A stretch of DNA of 64,000 nt from Rheinheimera maricola (GTDB lineage: Bacteria > Pseudomonadota > Gammaproteobacteria > Enterobacterales > Alteromonadaceae). Below are positions 45,031 through 54,753 of the stretch, piece by piece; position 1 is the first letter of the stretch, and every line of letters starts with the position of its first letter. The stretch spans positions 1 through 64,000 of the forward strand of contig NZ_JAERPS020000006.1 of the NCBI RefSeq assembly GCF_016918075.2. Direction: 5' to 3'. The position numbers and the translations under genes are program-made. The notes under the pieces were generated by a model. The model ran no database searches. It was not told the DNA's origin and saw only the letters and a list, made by a program, of their open reading frames with translations.

Positions 45031-46254
45031 TTAACCACCACCTACCATATTGTTTAACGCTAAAATGGGTTGCAAAATTGCCATTACAATAAATAACACC
45101 ATGCCTGCCATTACGGCGACCAGTACCGGTTCAAACACTTTTAATGACACGCTGACCAAGGTTTCAAACTCGCGATCCTGGGTGTTGGCCGCGCGCTCCA
45201 GCATCGAATCCAGCTGGCCACTTTTTTCACCACTGGCAACCATATGCAGCATCATGGGCGGGAATAACTTGGTCTGTTCCAAGGCGTTACGCAATGAGGT
45301 ACCTTCCCGTACCCGGGCGGTGGCATCAGTAACAGCTTGCTTCATATAGGTATTGCTTAATACATCGGCGCTAATACGCATTGCCTCTAACAATGGTACT
45401 GCCGACGCATTTAGAATACTTAAGGTCCGGGCGAAACGGGCGGTGTTCAACCCCTTGGTCACTTTACCCATAATACGGCTGCGCAACACCAGCGCATCCC
45501 AGCGAAAGCGCACTGCAGGCTTCAACAAGGCGCGTTTAAACATGACCAACGCCAGTATGATACCCAACAGCACTAAGATACCGTAGGCCCGCAGAAAATC
45601 GCTGGCGCCAATTAAAAACAAGGTTGAACCCGGTAAGCTTTGGCCCATATGTTCAAACTGGCCAACTATTTTCGGTACCACAGCCGCCAGCAAGATAGAA
45701 ATCACCAATACGGCAAAGCACGTCAGGATAATAGGGTACAGCAGCGCCTGCAGGATTTGGCTGCGCATATGCTGGCGCTGCTCGGTGTAATCAGCCAACC
45801 GGTTTAACACCTGGTCTAAATGGCCGGATTTCTCCCCTGCCGCGACCATGGAGCGAAACAAATGGTCAAACACATGCGGAAACTCAGCCAGGCCCTCGGC
45901 CAGGCTATAGCCTTCAACAACTTTAGAGCGCACCGCCATCATCATATTTTGCAGCCGCGGTTTATCGCATTGTTCGGCCACTGCCAGCAGAGCACTCTCA
46001 ATGGGCAACGCGGCTTCAACCAATGTAGCTAACTGTCGGGTAATTAGGGCCAGCTCAGAGGCAGAAATCTTGCGTTTAAACCATTGCTTGCCACTGGCTA
46101 ACAGCTTTTCTTGCTGCGATGCCAGCTCTACGCTAACCGGGGTGAGCTTTTGCTCACGCAACAGTGACCGGGCATGCCGGGCATTGTCAGCCTCAAGCAC
46201 GCCCTTGCTGTTTTTGCCTTTGGCATCTATCGCCTGATATTCAAACGCCGGCAC
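45031..46254 (-). CDS. gspF: type II secretion system inner-membrane protein F
   Basis: A 407-residue polytopic platform protein. Two GspF repeats occur (about residues 70-195 and 272-395), with three membrane helices: ILTCFAVLVISILLAAVV, YGILVLLGIILALVMF and VLVAVMAGMVLFIVMAIL. The repeat motifs PLLEAMRISADVL and MVASGEKSGQLD are conserved. It directly abuts gspE. Confidence 0.96.
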   Translation of the reverse strand: MPAFEYQAIDAKGKNSKGVLEADNARHARSLLREQKLTPVSVELASQQEKLLASGKQWFKRKISASELALITRQLATLVEAALPIESALLAVAEQCDKPRLQNMMMAVRSKVVEGYSLAEGLAEFPHVFDHLFRSMVAAGEKSGHLDQVLNRLADYTEQRQHMRSQILQALLYPIILTCFAVLVISILLAAVVPKIVGQFEHMGQSLPGSTLFLIGASDFLRAYGILVLLGIILALVMFKRALLKPAVRFRWDALVLRSRIMGKVTKGLNTARFARTLSILNASAVPLLEAMRISADVLSNTYMKQAVTDATARVREGTSLRNALEQTKLFPPMMLHMVASGEKSGQLDSMLERAANTQDREFETLVSVSLKVFEPVLVAVMAGMVLFIVMAILQPILALNNMVGGG

Positions 46255-47763
46255 TTAGACATCCTCACGCGTAACACGCAGCACTTCTTCCAGCGTGGTT
46301 TCGCCGTTTAGTACTTTGCTAAAGCCGTCTGCCCGAATACTCGGGCTATGTTGACGCACATATTTCTCAATCGCTTGCTCACCTTTGCCGTTATGAATAA
46401 GCTCTCGAATATGCTCATCTACCAGCAGCAGCTCGTGAATGCCGGTTCGGCCACGATAACCCGTGTGATTACAATGCTCACAGCCGGTGGCGCGATAGAT
46501 AACTACGCCGTCTTTTTTTGCTGCACCCAACAAGCTGCGTTCTTCTTTATCAGGCTCGTGCGCAGTTTTACAGTGCGGGCATAATGTACGTACCAGCCGT
46601 TGCGCCAGCACGCCGAGTAAACTGGATGACAATAAAAAGGCCTCAACACCCATATCTTCTAAGCGGGTTATGGCGCCAGCTGCGGTATTGGTGTGCAAGG
46701 TAGACAATACCAAGTGGCCGGTTAAACTGGCCTGCACCGCAATTTGTGCAGTTTCTAAATCACGTATTTCACCCACCATCACCACATCCGGATCCTGGCG
46801 CAAGATGGCCCGCAAACCGCGGGCGAAAGTCATATTAACTTTGCTGTTTACCTGCGTTTGACCAATACCTTCCAGCTCATATTCAATTGGATCCTCTACC
46901 GTAAGAATATTGCGGTCTTTGGTGTTAATTTCCGTTAGGCCAGCGTACAGCGTGGTACTTTTACCCGAGCCGGTAGGGCCCGTTACTAAAATAATACCGT
47001 GAGGTTTTAAAATCAGCTGTGAAAACGCCTGCTGTACCGACAACGTCATGCCGAGGTCAGCCAGGTTCAAGTGGGAATTATTTTTATCCAACAAACGCAT
47101 CACTACCCGCTCGCCATGGCTAGACGGCATGGTAGACACCCGCACATCTACCGCTCGGCCGGCAATACGCAAACTGATGCGGCCATCCTGTGGTACACGT
47201 TTTTCGGCGATATCCAGCCTGGCCATAACTTTAATCCGCGATACCAGTAAGCTGGATAAACGCCGGTTTGGCCGCAATACTTCGCGCAAAATGCCATCGA
47301 CCCGAAACCGTACGATCAATGCTTTTTCAAAGGTCTCTACATGAATATCTGAGGCGCCCAGTTTAATGGCTTCACCTAGCATGGCATTAATCAGCTTGAT
47401 AATGGGCGCGTCGTCTTCGTTCTCCAGCAAGTCTTCACTTTCCTGAATATCATCCGCCAGCGAGGCTAAATTCACTTCATTGCCAATATCTTCCATTAGC
47501 TGCTGAGCTTCACTGGAGTCACGCTGATAACTGGCCTCCAGCATGGCTTCAAACTCGGTGGCCGATAAGCGCTGCATCTGAAATGGCTCGGCCAGCATGC
47601 GGCGTACTTCCAATACCGCTGCCGGCGCAGTGCCGGTGTGGATGTATAACTGCCAGCCGTGTGGTTGTTGCTGCAGCAAGACACCATGGCGTTTAGCAAA
47701 ACCAAACGGCAGGCGAATGCGACTGCTGGCCGGTTTTACCTGTTCTGCTTCCAGCGCATCCAT
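46255..47763 (-). CDS. gspE: type II secretion system ATPase E
   Basis: The cytoplasmic hexameric ATPase driving pseudopilus assembly (502 residues). Walker A is GPTGSGKST near residue 260, the Asp box and Walker B ([16 protein letters not shown]) near residue 322, and the zinc-binding tetracysteine motif is made by CPHC and CEHC (about 395 and 425). The N-terminal domain that docks on GspL is present. Its ATG overlaps the gspD stop (TAATG). Confidence 0.97.
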   Translation of the reverse strand: MDALEAEQVKPASSRIRLPFGFAKRHGVLLQQQPHGWQLYIHTGTAPAAVLEVRRMLAEPFQMQRLSATEFEAMLEASYQRDSSEAQQLMEDIGNEVNLASLADDIQESEDLLENEDDAPIIKLINAMLGEAIKLGASDIHVETFEKALIVRFRVDGILREVLRPNRRLSSLLVSRIKVMARLDIAEKRVPQDGRISLRIAGRAVDVRVSTMPSSHGERVVMRLLDKNNSHLNLADLGMTLSVQQAFSQLILKPHGIILVTGPTGSGKSTTLYAGLTEINTKDRNILTVEDPIEYELEGIGQTQVNSKVNMTFARGLRAILRQDPDVVMVGEIRDLETAQIAVQASLTGHLVLSTLHTNTAAGAITRLEDMGVEAFLLSSSLLGVLAQRLVRTLCPHCKTAHEPDKEERSLLGAAKKDGVVIYRATGCEHCNHTGYRGRTGIHELLLVDEHIRELIHNGKGEQAIEKYVRQHSPSIRADGFSKVLNGETTLEEVLRVTREDV

Positions 47764-49877
47764 TAGTCTTGCTTCCCTGCTTTGCTGCTATCCGTTACGG
47801 GCTGCTGATTCATGTAATCATCGAATGTCGGCGGTAAAACCAGCGACTCATCCCACTCCGGTAACACCACCTGATTGGTGAATGGCATTAAACGGATACC
47901 TTCTTCGTCACGTTTTAGCTGCTCAGCACGTATATAGTTATATTTGGTCTTAGAAATACCAGAAATCTCCGAGCCTTCCCGCACTATGGTCGCTTTAATA
48001 AACACCATTAGGTTACGTTTTTTCTTTGAAACGCTGGTCGACTTAAACAAATGCCCCAGAATAGGAATGTCACCTAATAGCGGCACCTTTGACTCACTCT
48101 CCTGCACGTCTTCATCAATTAAACCACCCAACACCACAGTCGCGCCGTCATCTGCCATGACGGTGGTTTTAATTTCACGTTTATTAATGGTGATGTCCAC
48201 CGCAGTAGCGCCGCCGATACTAGACACTTCCTGCTCAATGGTTAGCTGCACCGCGGTGCCTTCGTTAATTTGCGGCGTAACCTTTAGTTTAATACCCACT
48301 TCCTGGCGTTGAACCTGCTGAAACGGGTTAGTATTATTGGCGCCGGTGGTTGAACCGGTGATCACCGGTACTTCCTGGCCAACCAGGAAGAAGGCTTCCT
48401 GGTTATCCATGGTAGTAATATGTGGCGTTGCCAGTACGTTTGAGTTAGTGCTGGTACGCACGGCCTGTAAAATCGCCGCCCAGTCGCCTTTATAAAAGCC
48501 CAGCATAGCGCCGTTCAAACCGCTAAGCACATTTGCCAGCACTGAATAATCGCGGTTAGAATCTGGTGTGTTGGTAGTAACCGGATTCCCGTTACCGTCT
48601 ATGATGACAGTTGAGGATCCTTTAGTAATTTGCGATGCTACCGCCGCACCACCGGCAACACTAATAATAGGAATTGAATTACCACCAGAAAAATTGGTAC
48701 CACCACCGTTGGCATTTAGCCATTGCACACCAAAATCGGTACCGTCACCTTCGAATACTTCAACAATAATGGCTTCTACCAGTACCTGGGCGCGACGAAT
48801 ATCCAGCTGGCGCAATACTTCTTCCAGCGAGCGCATCATATCCGGCTGTGCGGTAATCACCAACGAGTTAGTATCTTCATGTGCATCAATACTAATTGCC
48901 CGGCCCGGATTTGCCGCACCACGCCCGCCCTGGCCACCGGCCGCAGCTGTACCCTGCACTTCTGCCACTATTGATTCGCTCACGCCTTTTAACACCGGCA
49001 CCAGCTCTTCAGCTTTGGCATATTTTAAGTAAAACACCCGGGTATTGCCGCTGGTTTGTAATTCGCTGTCTAACCGCTTAGCCAACTCTATTACCCGTTG
49101 CCGGGCTTGTAATTCACCACTGACTATCACACTGTTGGTGCGCTCATCAGCCACAATGCGAGGTACCAAAAAGTCGGGCTGCTCGGCCCGGCCCTGGCTT
49201 TTGTATATGCTTTCGAGGATCCGCACAATTTCCGGCGCTGAAGCAAACTGCATTTTGACAATTTCCAGCTCCTGGTCGCCAGCTTTGTCTACCCGCTGAA
49301 TAATATCCACCAAGCGGTTTACCACCGCAGCTGGGCCAGTCATCATAATAACATTGGATGGGTCATAGTTCACCACATGGCCACCGCCAGCCTGGTTGCT
49401 AAACTGACGTAACAGTGGGGCCAGCTCGCGTACCGACACATTACGTACCTGTACCACCCGGGTTACCATTTCGTCACCCTGACCTGGCTGTTCGTCGGTT
49501 ACTACCGGAATATTGCTGGTTTTGGCATCTTTGTTGCGCACTACTTTTAATACGCCGTTGTCCATCTCCACCACAGCAAAGCTATACACTTCCAGCACGT
49601 TTAGGAAAAACTGGTAGTACTGTTGCTCGTTCAGCATTTCATAGCTGCGCACATTAATGCGACCACGCACTTGCGGGTCGACAATAATGGTTTTTTTCAG
49701 GTTCATACCAACAATATTGATAAACTCGTTAATATCGGTGCCTTTAAAGTTCGGGGAGTACATAACCTCTTCCTGCGCGACTAAAGCGCCACCCGGAACC
49801 ACAACAGTAAGCGCAGCCGCAACCAGCAAGCTGGCCAGCGAACGGCGGGAGAATAAAGAAAATTGCCCTGATTTCAT
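47763..49877 (-). CDS. gspD: type II secretion system outer-membrane secretin D
   Basis: Forms the outer-membrane channel (704 residues). A signal peptide ([22 protein letters not shown]) is followed by N0 to N3 domains ([20 protein letters not shown] starts N0) and the secretin core with [18 protein letters not shown] near residue 600. A glycine-rich insert ([15 protein letters not shown]) lies in N3. The C-terminal S domain is short; no gspS pilotin gene is nearby. Confidence 0.97.
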   Translation of the reverse strand: MKSGQFSLFSRRSLASLLVAAALTVVVPGGALVAQEEVMYSPNFKGTDINEFINIVGMNLKKTIIVDPQVRGRINVRSYEMLNEQQYYQFFLNVLEVYSFAVVEMDNGVLKVVRNKDAKTSNIPVVTDEQPGQGDEMVTRVVQVRNVSVRELAPLLRQFSNQAGGGHVVNYDPSNVIMMTGPAAVVNRLVDIIQRVDKAGDQELEIVKMQFASAPEIVRILESIYKSQGRAEQPDFLVPRIVADERTNSVIVSGELQARQRVIELAKRLDSELQTSGNTRVFYLKYAKAEELVPVLKGVSESIVAEVQGTAAAGGQGGRGAANPGRAISIDAHEDTNSLVITAQPDMMRSLEEVLRQLDIRRAQVLVEAIIVEVFEGDGTDFGVQWLNANGGGTNFSGGNSIPIISVAGGAAVASQITKGSSTVIIDGNGNPVTTNTPDSNRDYSVLANVLSGLNGAMLGFYKGDWAAILQAVRTSTNSNVLATPHITTMDNQEAFFLVGQEVPVITGSTTGANNTNPFQQVQRQEVGIKLKVTPQINEGTAVQLTIEQEVSSIGGATAVDITINKREIKTTVMADDGATVVLGGLIDEDVQESESKVPLLGDIPILGHLFKSTSVSKKKRNLMVFIKATIVREGSEISGISKTKYNYIRAEQLKRDEEGIRLMPFTNQVVLPEWDESLVLPPTFDDYMNQQPVTDSSKAGKQD

Positions 49878-49904
49878 TATTTTACAACCAGTTAGTTTTA
49901 ATAA

Positions 49905-50864
49905 TTATTGTGACAGACTGACCAGAATATCCCTGATCTCACCATCGCGTTCTATTTTAATTGCCGCCTCTTTGGCGTCGCGCAATTCGTTAATGGCGCC
50001 CATCGCTTGCTGCATATCGGTTAACGCAATGCCATTTATTTCAACTGCCAAATCGTTGGGCTGTAAACCCAACTGGCTAAACAATGCAGGGTCTTTACCC
50101 GGCATTAAGCGGTATCCCATTAATTGGCCATTATTGCGATGCGGTGTAACGCGAATATAGTCAAAAAACCGCATTGGCTCAGCTATTATTTGCTCGCGGC
50201 TGATGTCCAGCTCTTCGTTAACCTGCAGCGGCCGCATTTCCATCGGCTCTGGCTCTGGCACCGGCGCCATTTCATTGCCATCTTGCTCTGCAACGGGCTC
50301 ATCAGCACGGCCAAGGCCGGCATTCGCCTGCGCCACACGGGTATATTCAATACCATCCAGCATCAGGGTTTCAAAACGGCCAGCCTGCTGTAACAGCACA
50401 CGGTCTGACAGCACCTGTTTTAATACCGCATTAGTGCCATCAATCTTATCGTCTACGGCATAGGTTGATTCGATGCCACGGCTTTCAATAATGGCGCTAC
50501 CTTGGTTGGGATCTGCACCTACGGCTACCAGGCCGGTAAGCTTAACATTGAGCTGCGTTTTAGGCGCTTCCGTTACCACCGGTGCCGGCTCTGTAACCGC
50601 CACCGCCGTTGCTTGGCCAAATAAGGCGAAGCTGGTTAACGCTGCCAAACTAACACCAGAAGGTTGCTTGGCTGACTGCGACGACACAGAGTTGCCAGGT
50701 GTTAAATTATTGCCTGTTGGCGTAGGTATTAGCTGCCAGCTTAACTGCGCCAGCAACCAAGCCAAAACAATAACCAATAGCAGATTCAGCACTTGCTGTA
50801 CCCGGTTTAGTGGCACCTTTTGTAGCTGCCCCATTAACTGCTGTGTGTTTAATAACGGCTTCAT
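49905..50864 (-). CDS. gspC: type II secretion system protein C
   Basis: The first gene of the gspC-N operon (319 residues). A short cytoplasmic stretch, one membrane helix (VLNLLLVIVLAWLLAQLSW, about 26-45), a proline-rich linker, the homology region that binds GspD (LNVKLTGLVAVG near 125) and a C-terminal PDZ domain (GYRLMPGKDPALFSQLGLQPNDLAVEING). It is divergent from hslR with 171 bases between. gspO, gspA and gspB are not in this window. Confidence 0.95.
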   Translation of the reverse strand: MKPLLNTQQLMGQLQKVPLNRVQQVLNLLLVIVLAWLLAQLSWQLIPTPTGNNLTPGNSVSSQSAKQPSGVSLAALTSFALFGQATAVAVTEPAPVVTEAPKTQLNVKLTGLVAVGADPNQGSAIIESRGIESTYAVDDKIDGTNAVLKQVLSDRVLLQQAGRFETLMLDGIEYTRVAQANAGLGRADEPVAEQDGNEMAPVPEPEPMEMRPLQVNEELDISREQIIAEPMRFFDYIRVTPHRNNGQLMGYRLMPGKDPALFSQLGLQPNDLAVEINGIALTDMQQAMGAINELRDAKEAAIKIERDGEIRDILVSLSQ

Positions 50865-50995
50865 TGCACACTTCTGCCTAAAAAGAAGAATTTATCTTAC
50901 CCAGTTGTCTGGCAGGCAACAAGGCCGGCACCAGTTTTCACAAGGTATTAACCATGTTTTTTTAATTGCTGTCACCATTTTGACTGCTTTGGCAC

Positions 50996-51001
50996 TATAA
51001 T
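50996..51001 (+). promoter_or_regulatory. possible -10 box for hslR
   Basis: TATAAT lies 35 bases before the hslR start codon. No acceptable -35 is seen 16-18 bases upstream, so it could depend on an activator. Weak evidence. Confidence 0.3.
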
Positions 51002-51035
51002 GGCGATCTTAGTTCGACAACCTCAGTTATAAATT

Positions 51036-51449
51036 ATGTCATCAGCAAAAGCTGCTGCGCAGTCTGACAGCCAATCGTTACGTTTAGATAAATGGCTGTG
51101 GGCCTGTCGCTTTTATAAAACCCGCGCTCTGGCCAAAGAGATGATCGAAGGCGGTAAAGTACATTATAATGGCCAGCGCTGCAAAGCCAGTAAAACGGTA
51201 GAACCCGGTGCAGTGGTAAAATTGCCGCAAGGCACCGACGAAAAAGTCGTGATAATATTGGCATTATCCGATAAACGCCTGGCGGCACCACTGGCACAAC
51301 AGCTATATGAAGAAACCGCCGACAGCATTGAACAACGGGCAAAACGGGCCGAGCTGAGAAAAACCAACAGCTTGTTTGCACCGCATCCGGACACAAAACC
51401 TGACAAAAAAGAGCGGCGTAAGTTGCTTTTATTAAAATCGCAGCAGTAA
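51036..51449 (+). CDS. hslR: heat-shock protein 15 (ribosome-associated S4-domain protein)
   Basis: Binds 50S subunits with stranded nascent chains and helps recycle them. The S4 RNA-binding domain covers residues 12-72 (RLDKWLWACRFYKTRALAKEMIEGGKV). The tail is very basic. Length 137 matches E. coli Hsp15 (133). It is followed 9 bases later by hslO, the usual partner. Confidence 0.96.
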   Translation: MSSAKAAAQSDSQSLRLDKWLWACRFYKTRALAKEMIEGGKVHYNGQRCKASKTVEPGAVVKLPQGTDEKVVIILALSDKRLAAPLAQQLYEETADSIEQRAKRAELRKTNSLFAPHPDTKPDKKERRKLLLLKSQQ

Positions 51450-51458
51450 GAGAACAGC

Positions 51459-52307
51459 ATGAATTCAGATCATTTATTCCGCTTTTTATTTCAGAACCGT
51501 AATGTGCGAGGCGAACTGGTGCAATTGGCAGGCAGCCTGGACCAAATGCTGTTGCACCATGACTACCCGCAACCGGTAAAGCAGTTATTAGCTGAACTGG
51601 TCGCTGCGACCAGCCTGCTTACTGCAACTTTAAAGCTAGATGGTGACATAGCGGTGCAAATTCAGGGCGACGGCCCGGTCCGTTTTGCCGCTGTGAACGG
51701 CACCAACCAGCAGCAGTTTCGCGCTGTAGTGCGGATGCAAGCCGAAATCTCCGGCAGCAGTTTTCGTGAACTAATTGGCGAAGGTTATTTACTGGTCACC
51801 ATTACGCCGAAACAGGGCGAACGATATCAGGGCATTATTCCATTAAGCGGTGACAGCCTCACCAGCACGCTGGAAGCCTATTTTGCCCAGTCAGAGCAAT
51901 TACCTACCCGCTTATACCTGTATACCGATATGCAACCTCAGCAATGCCGCGCTGCCGGCTTTATGCTGCAAGTGTTGCCGGTCGACCAACAAAAAGCCAA
52001 AGCTGATTTTGACGATTTAGTCATATTAAGCGACACCCTAACGCAGGACGAAATACTCAACTTACCTGCCGAGCAATTACTGTATCGCTTATTTCACCAG
52101 GAAGAAGTCGAGCTCTTCCCAGCCCAGCCGGTGAGTTTTGTTTGTGGCTGCTCTAAAGATAAGTGCGCTTCAGCTATTGTTAGCCTTGGCCGTGAGGTAA
52201 TTAACGAGCACATCGCCGAAGGCAAGCTGGATATCAGCTGCGAATACTGCAACACCAGCTATCACTTTAGCCCGGACGATCTAAACGCGTTGCTGCAAAA
52301 AATGTAG
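51459..52307 (+). CDS. hslO: redox-regulated chaperone Hsp33
   Basis: A holdase chaperone turned on by oxidation. The C-terminal zinc switch is complete: CGC near residue 228 and CEYC near residue 260, followed by NTSYHFSPDDL. The N-terminal domain starts with DHLFRFLFQNRNVRGELVQL. Length 282 is typical (about 290). It is probably co-transcribed with hslR. Confidence 0.97.
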   Translation: MNSDHLFRFLFQNRNVRGELVQLAGSLDQMLLHHDYPQPVKQLLAELVAATSLLTATLKLDGDIAVQIQGDGPVRFAAVNGTNQQQFRAVVRMQAEISGSSFRELIGEGYLLVTITPKQGERYQGIIPLSGDSLTSTLEAYFAQSEQLPTRLYLYTDMQPQQCRAAGFMLQVLPVDQQKAKADFDDLVILSDTLTQDEILNLPAEQLLYRLFHQEEVELFPAQPVSFVCGCSKDKCASAIVSLGREVINEHIAEGKLDISCEYCNTSYHFSPDDLNALLQKM

Positions 52308-52313
52308 TTTGGC

Positions 52314-52338
52314 AGAGCTGCCGTTATATGGCGGCTCT
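52314..52338 (+). terminator. possible hairpin terminator after hslO
   Basis: AGAGCTGCC pairs with GGCGGCTCT (one G-T pair) 6 bases after the hslO stop. No T tract follows, so it may only stabilise the 3' end. Confidence 0.4.
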
Positions 52339-52473
52339 AACCTTCGTAACATAGCCATTGGCAAGGATGCCGTCGGGCAATCTAATCGCTGCTTAATATC
52401 ACCGTCCAACACAGCCTGTAATGGTGATAAAAATCAGTTTATTAGCTATGACTACGGTCCGCTCCCAATTTAG

Positions 52474-52492
52474 ATCAATTCATTATATTGAT
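52474..52492. repeat. small inverted repeat upstream of the second chemoreceptor
   Basis: ATCAAT and ATTGAT are separated by 7 bases in the 284-base gap between hslO and the chemoreceptor gene. It could be an operator; the arms are short and AT-rich. Nothing else is seen in this gap besides a hairpin next to hslO. Confidence 0.25.
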
Positions 52493-52591
52493 TGTGTTGG
52501 GTGATTTATTTCAATAGATCCGATGACCCTTTGTGCCTATAGTGCAGCCCTGAACGCACATGCCGTGCGTTGGCCTTGCGGAGTTAGCTTT

Positions 52592-54241
52592 ATGCAGCAG
52601 AGTACAACAATGACCGTCGCTATGCGGCTTGGTTTGGGTTTTGGGGTAATCCTGGTGCTAATGGTCGCGCTAACCTTGTTTGGTGTGCAGCGAGTTAGCC
52701 AAATTAATCATACGCTTTCTCAGATCACTGAAGTTAATTCGGTGAAGCAACGCCATGCGATAAATTTTCGCGGTAGTGTGCATGACAGAGCAATAGCCCT
52801 GCGCGATGTTACGCTGGTGGCAGATATGTCGGCGCTACCTGCTGTACTGGCTGATATCAACCGTTTGCAGGCGTTCTATCTGGAATCCCGATTGCCGATG
52901 GATCAGTTGTTTCAGCGCAGTGCAGATATCAGTTATGAAGAGCAGCAGCTGCTCGACAACATTCATCGTATAGAGCAAGCTGCCCAACCTTTGGCGGCTG
53001 AAGTTATTCGCTTGCGCCAGCAAGGACAGCAGCAGGCCGCCCAGCAGCTTTTGTTGCAGAAAATGAGCCCTGCTTTTGTGGGTTGGCTAGCCAGTATCAA
53101 CGCTTTTATAGATTTTCAGGAGCAAAAAAACCAACAGGCAACGGATTACATACGCGGTGTAGCCGCCGGTTTTGCAGTGTCTATGGTGTTGTTAACCTTG
53201 GTAGCTATTTTCATCGGCAGCGCTACCGCGTGGTATATAAGCCGCTACTTCCATCACGCTTTGGGTGGAGAACCCGCGCAAGCAGCACAGATAGTTAGCC
53301 AGATAGCAAGTGGCGACCTGACCACACAGATAAAACAAAGCAAACCTAACAGCATGTTAGCGGCTGTAGCGAGTATGCAGCAGCAGTTGCGCCAAACGCT
53401 GAAACAGGTCATTGACGGTGCGGCTACTGTTTCTGCGCAATCAAAAGAGCTTGATATAGCATCAAAAGAAGCATTGCGCTCGGCTGAGTTGCAAGCGTCG
53501 GCTTCTACAGCCTCTGCCGCCAGTATTGAACAGATGACAGTAAGTTTGCATGAGGTAGCCCGTACTGTGCAATTGACAGAGCAAAACTCTGAAAAAACTG
53601 CAGAGCTGTCTGGACAGGGTGCAAAACTGGTTAAGCAAGCCGCAGCTGAAATCGCTGAAGTAGCCAAAACGGTGCAGCAATCAACCGGCCAGATTAGTAG
53701 TTTGCAGCAGCGCTCAAAAGAGATTGCCGGCATCGCAGGCGTTATCCGCAGTATTGCAGAACAAACAAACTTGTTGGCGTTGAACGCTGCCATTGAAGCA
53801 GCCAGGGCTGGCGAGTCGGGTCGTGGTTTTGCCGTAGTCGCGGATGAAGTAAGGCAACTGGCCGAACGCACCAGCAAAGCCACCACGGAAATCGCCGCTA
53901 TGATTCAGTTTGTGCAGGACGACACACAGCAGGCTGTGCAAGCGATGGAAACCTCGGCACCACGTGTTAGCCAGGGTTTAACGCTGGCTAATCAGGCTGC
54001 GGCTATGTTGGAACAAATCAGATTGCAAGCAGAAGACTCCTTGCACAATGTCCGCGATGTGTCCCGTTCTACCAATGAGCAATCTGCTGCGGTTAGTGAA
54101 TTGGCCAAGCATGTCGAACAAATTGCAACAATGGCACGAGACACAGCAGTTACCATGCAACAGAACCGTGGTGTGGTGGCAGCGCTACAAAAAATAGCAA
54201 CGGGCTTAACCAATCAGACTAACCGATTTAAAACAGACTAA
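52592..54241 (+). CDS. methyl-accepting chemotaxis protein
   Basis: A 549-residue receptor. An N-terminal membrane helix ([19 protein letters not shown], 11-30), a periplasmic sensor of about 150 residues (starts [20 protein letters not shown]), a second helix ([21 protein letters not shown], near 190) and the signalling domain with [20 protein letters not shown] near residue 390. The start at 52592 has GGAG 8 bases upstream; a start at 52523 would add 23 residues before the helix. It has no CheR-docking pentapeptide. Its nearest neighbours are hslO and arfA, so its stimulus is unknown. Confidence 0.92.
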   Translation: MQQSTTMTVAMRLGLGFGVILVLMVALTLFGVQRVSQINHTLSQITEVNSVKQRHAINFRGSVHDRAIALRDVTLVADMSALPAVLADINRLQAFYLESRLPMDQLFQRSADISYEEQQLLDNIHRIEQAAQPLAAEVIRLRQQGQQQAAQQLLLQKMSPAFVGWLASINAFIDFQEQKNQQATDYIRGVAAGFAVSMVLLTLVAIFIGSATAWYISRYFHHALGGEPAQAAQIVSQIASGDLTTQIKQSKPNSMLAAVASMQQQLRQTLKQVIDGAATVSAQSKELDIASKEALRSAELQASASTASAASIEQMTVSLHEVARTVQLTEQNSEKTAELSGQGAKLVKQAAAEIAEVAKTVQQSTGQISSLQQRSKEIAGIAGVIRSIAEQTNLLALNAAIEAARAGESGRGFAVVADEVRQLAERTSKATTEIAAMIQFVQDDTQQAVQAMETSAPRVSQGLTLANQAAAMLEQIRLQAEDSLHNVRDVSRSTNEQSAAVSELAKHVEQIATMARDTAVTMQQNRGVVAALQKIATGLTNQTNRFKTD

Positions 54242-54279
54242 TAAAGTCAGTATTTACCATAAAGTCAGGCGTAATTTGG

Positions 54280-54498
54280 TCAGTATCTTCGTGCTAAGTT
54301 GTAATTTAGACTTAACTGCTGCAGCATTGAAACAACAAGGGCGTAATCTTTTGAATTACGCCCTTTTCGGTTGTAGGAGCCTTTGCCTTTTTTCGCCTTA
54401 ACCGCGCGAGTTTGAAACAACTTACTGGTGACTAGGGCCTTTATCGCATTATCGCGGATCTCGCCGCGGCCATGCTCGAACGCCGCTGGTTTACTCAT
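54280..54498 (-). CDS. arfA: alternative ribosome-rescue factor ArfA
   Basis: ArfA frees ribosomes stalled at the end of non-stop mRNA by recruiting release factor 2, as a backup to tmRNA. The 72 codons start with AGGAG 7 bases before the ATG. RGEIRDNAIKALVTSKLF and KKGKGSYNRKGRNSKD match the ArfA core. A perfect hairpin lies from codon 45 on, as in E. coli arfA, where cleavage or termination in the hairpin makes a truncated mRNA whose product is tagged by tmRNA; active ArfA builds up when tmRNA fails. The last 20 codons are hydrophobic (ALVVSMLQQLSLNY), like the destabilising tail of full-length ArfA. Confidence 0.9.
   Translation of the reverse strand: MSKPAAFEHGRGEIRDNAIKALVTSKLFQTRAVKAKKGKGSYNRKGRNSKDYALVVSMLQQLSLNYNLARRY
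54332..54374 (-). terminator. hairpin inside arfA (non-stop mRNA generating)
   Basis: The core stem is 11 perfect base pairs: AAGGGCGTAAT with ATTACGCCCTT around a 7-base loop (54337-54347 and 54355-54365). An outer 5-bp helix (ACAAC/GTTGT) extends it with a 4-base bulge. It lies in codons 42-56 of arfA. This is the position where E. coli arfA has its RNase III site and terminator. Confidence 0.8.
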
Positions 54499-54753
54499 CT
54501 TGCTACTCCTGTTGAAAAAACGCGCAACGTGTAACTGCGCTCTTGGGTCTTAGTAAGGGGGATAAGTTCAGTGTGAAACAGAAATTGCAAAAGTTGGCAT
54601 GGCGGCAATTCGCATCCTGCATAAATCAATGAATTATCCGTCACACCTTTAGCAGTTTATCCGTTGCAGTGAAGCTGCTATCTTAACCGCTAATTGGCCT
54701 GCAGGGCAAAACGCCCTTGCTGTTAGCCAGATGGATGCCTCAAGGAGAAGTGC

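Noticed and set aside
39610-50864. Search for gspO, gspA, gspB or gspS within or beside the secretion operon
   Set aside because: None found; the prepilin peptidase is probably encoded elsewhere with type IV pilus genes.
54570-54640. Tiny open frame starting GTG AAA CAG after an AAGGGGG-like sequence
   Set aside because: Only about 19 codons with no family resemblance; the purine-rich stretch is badly spaced.
54701-54720. GCAGGGC/GCCCTTGC hairpin in the leader of the CadC-like regulator
   Set aside because: Needs a bulge and is followed by no T tract; could be chance.
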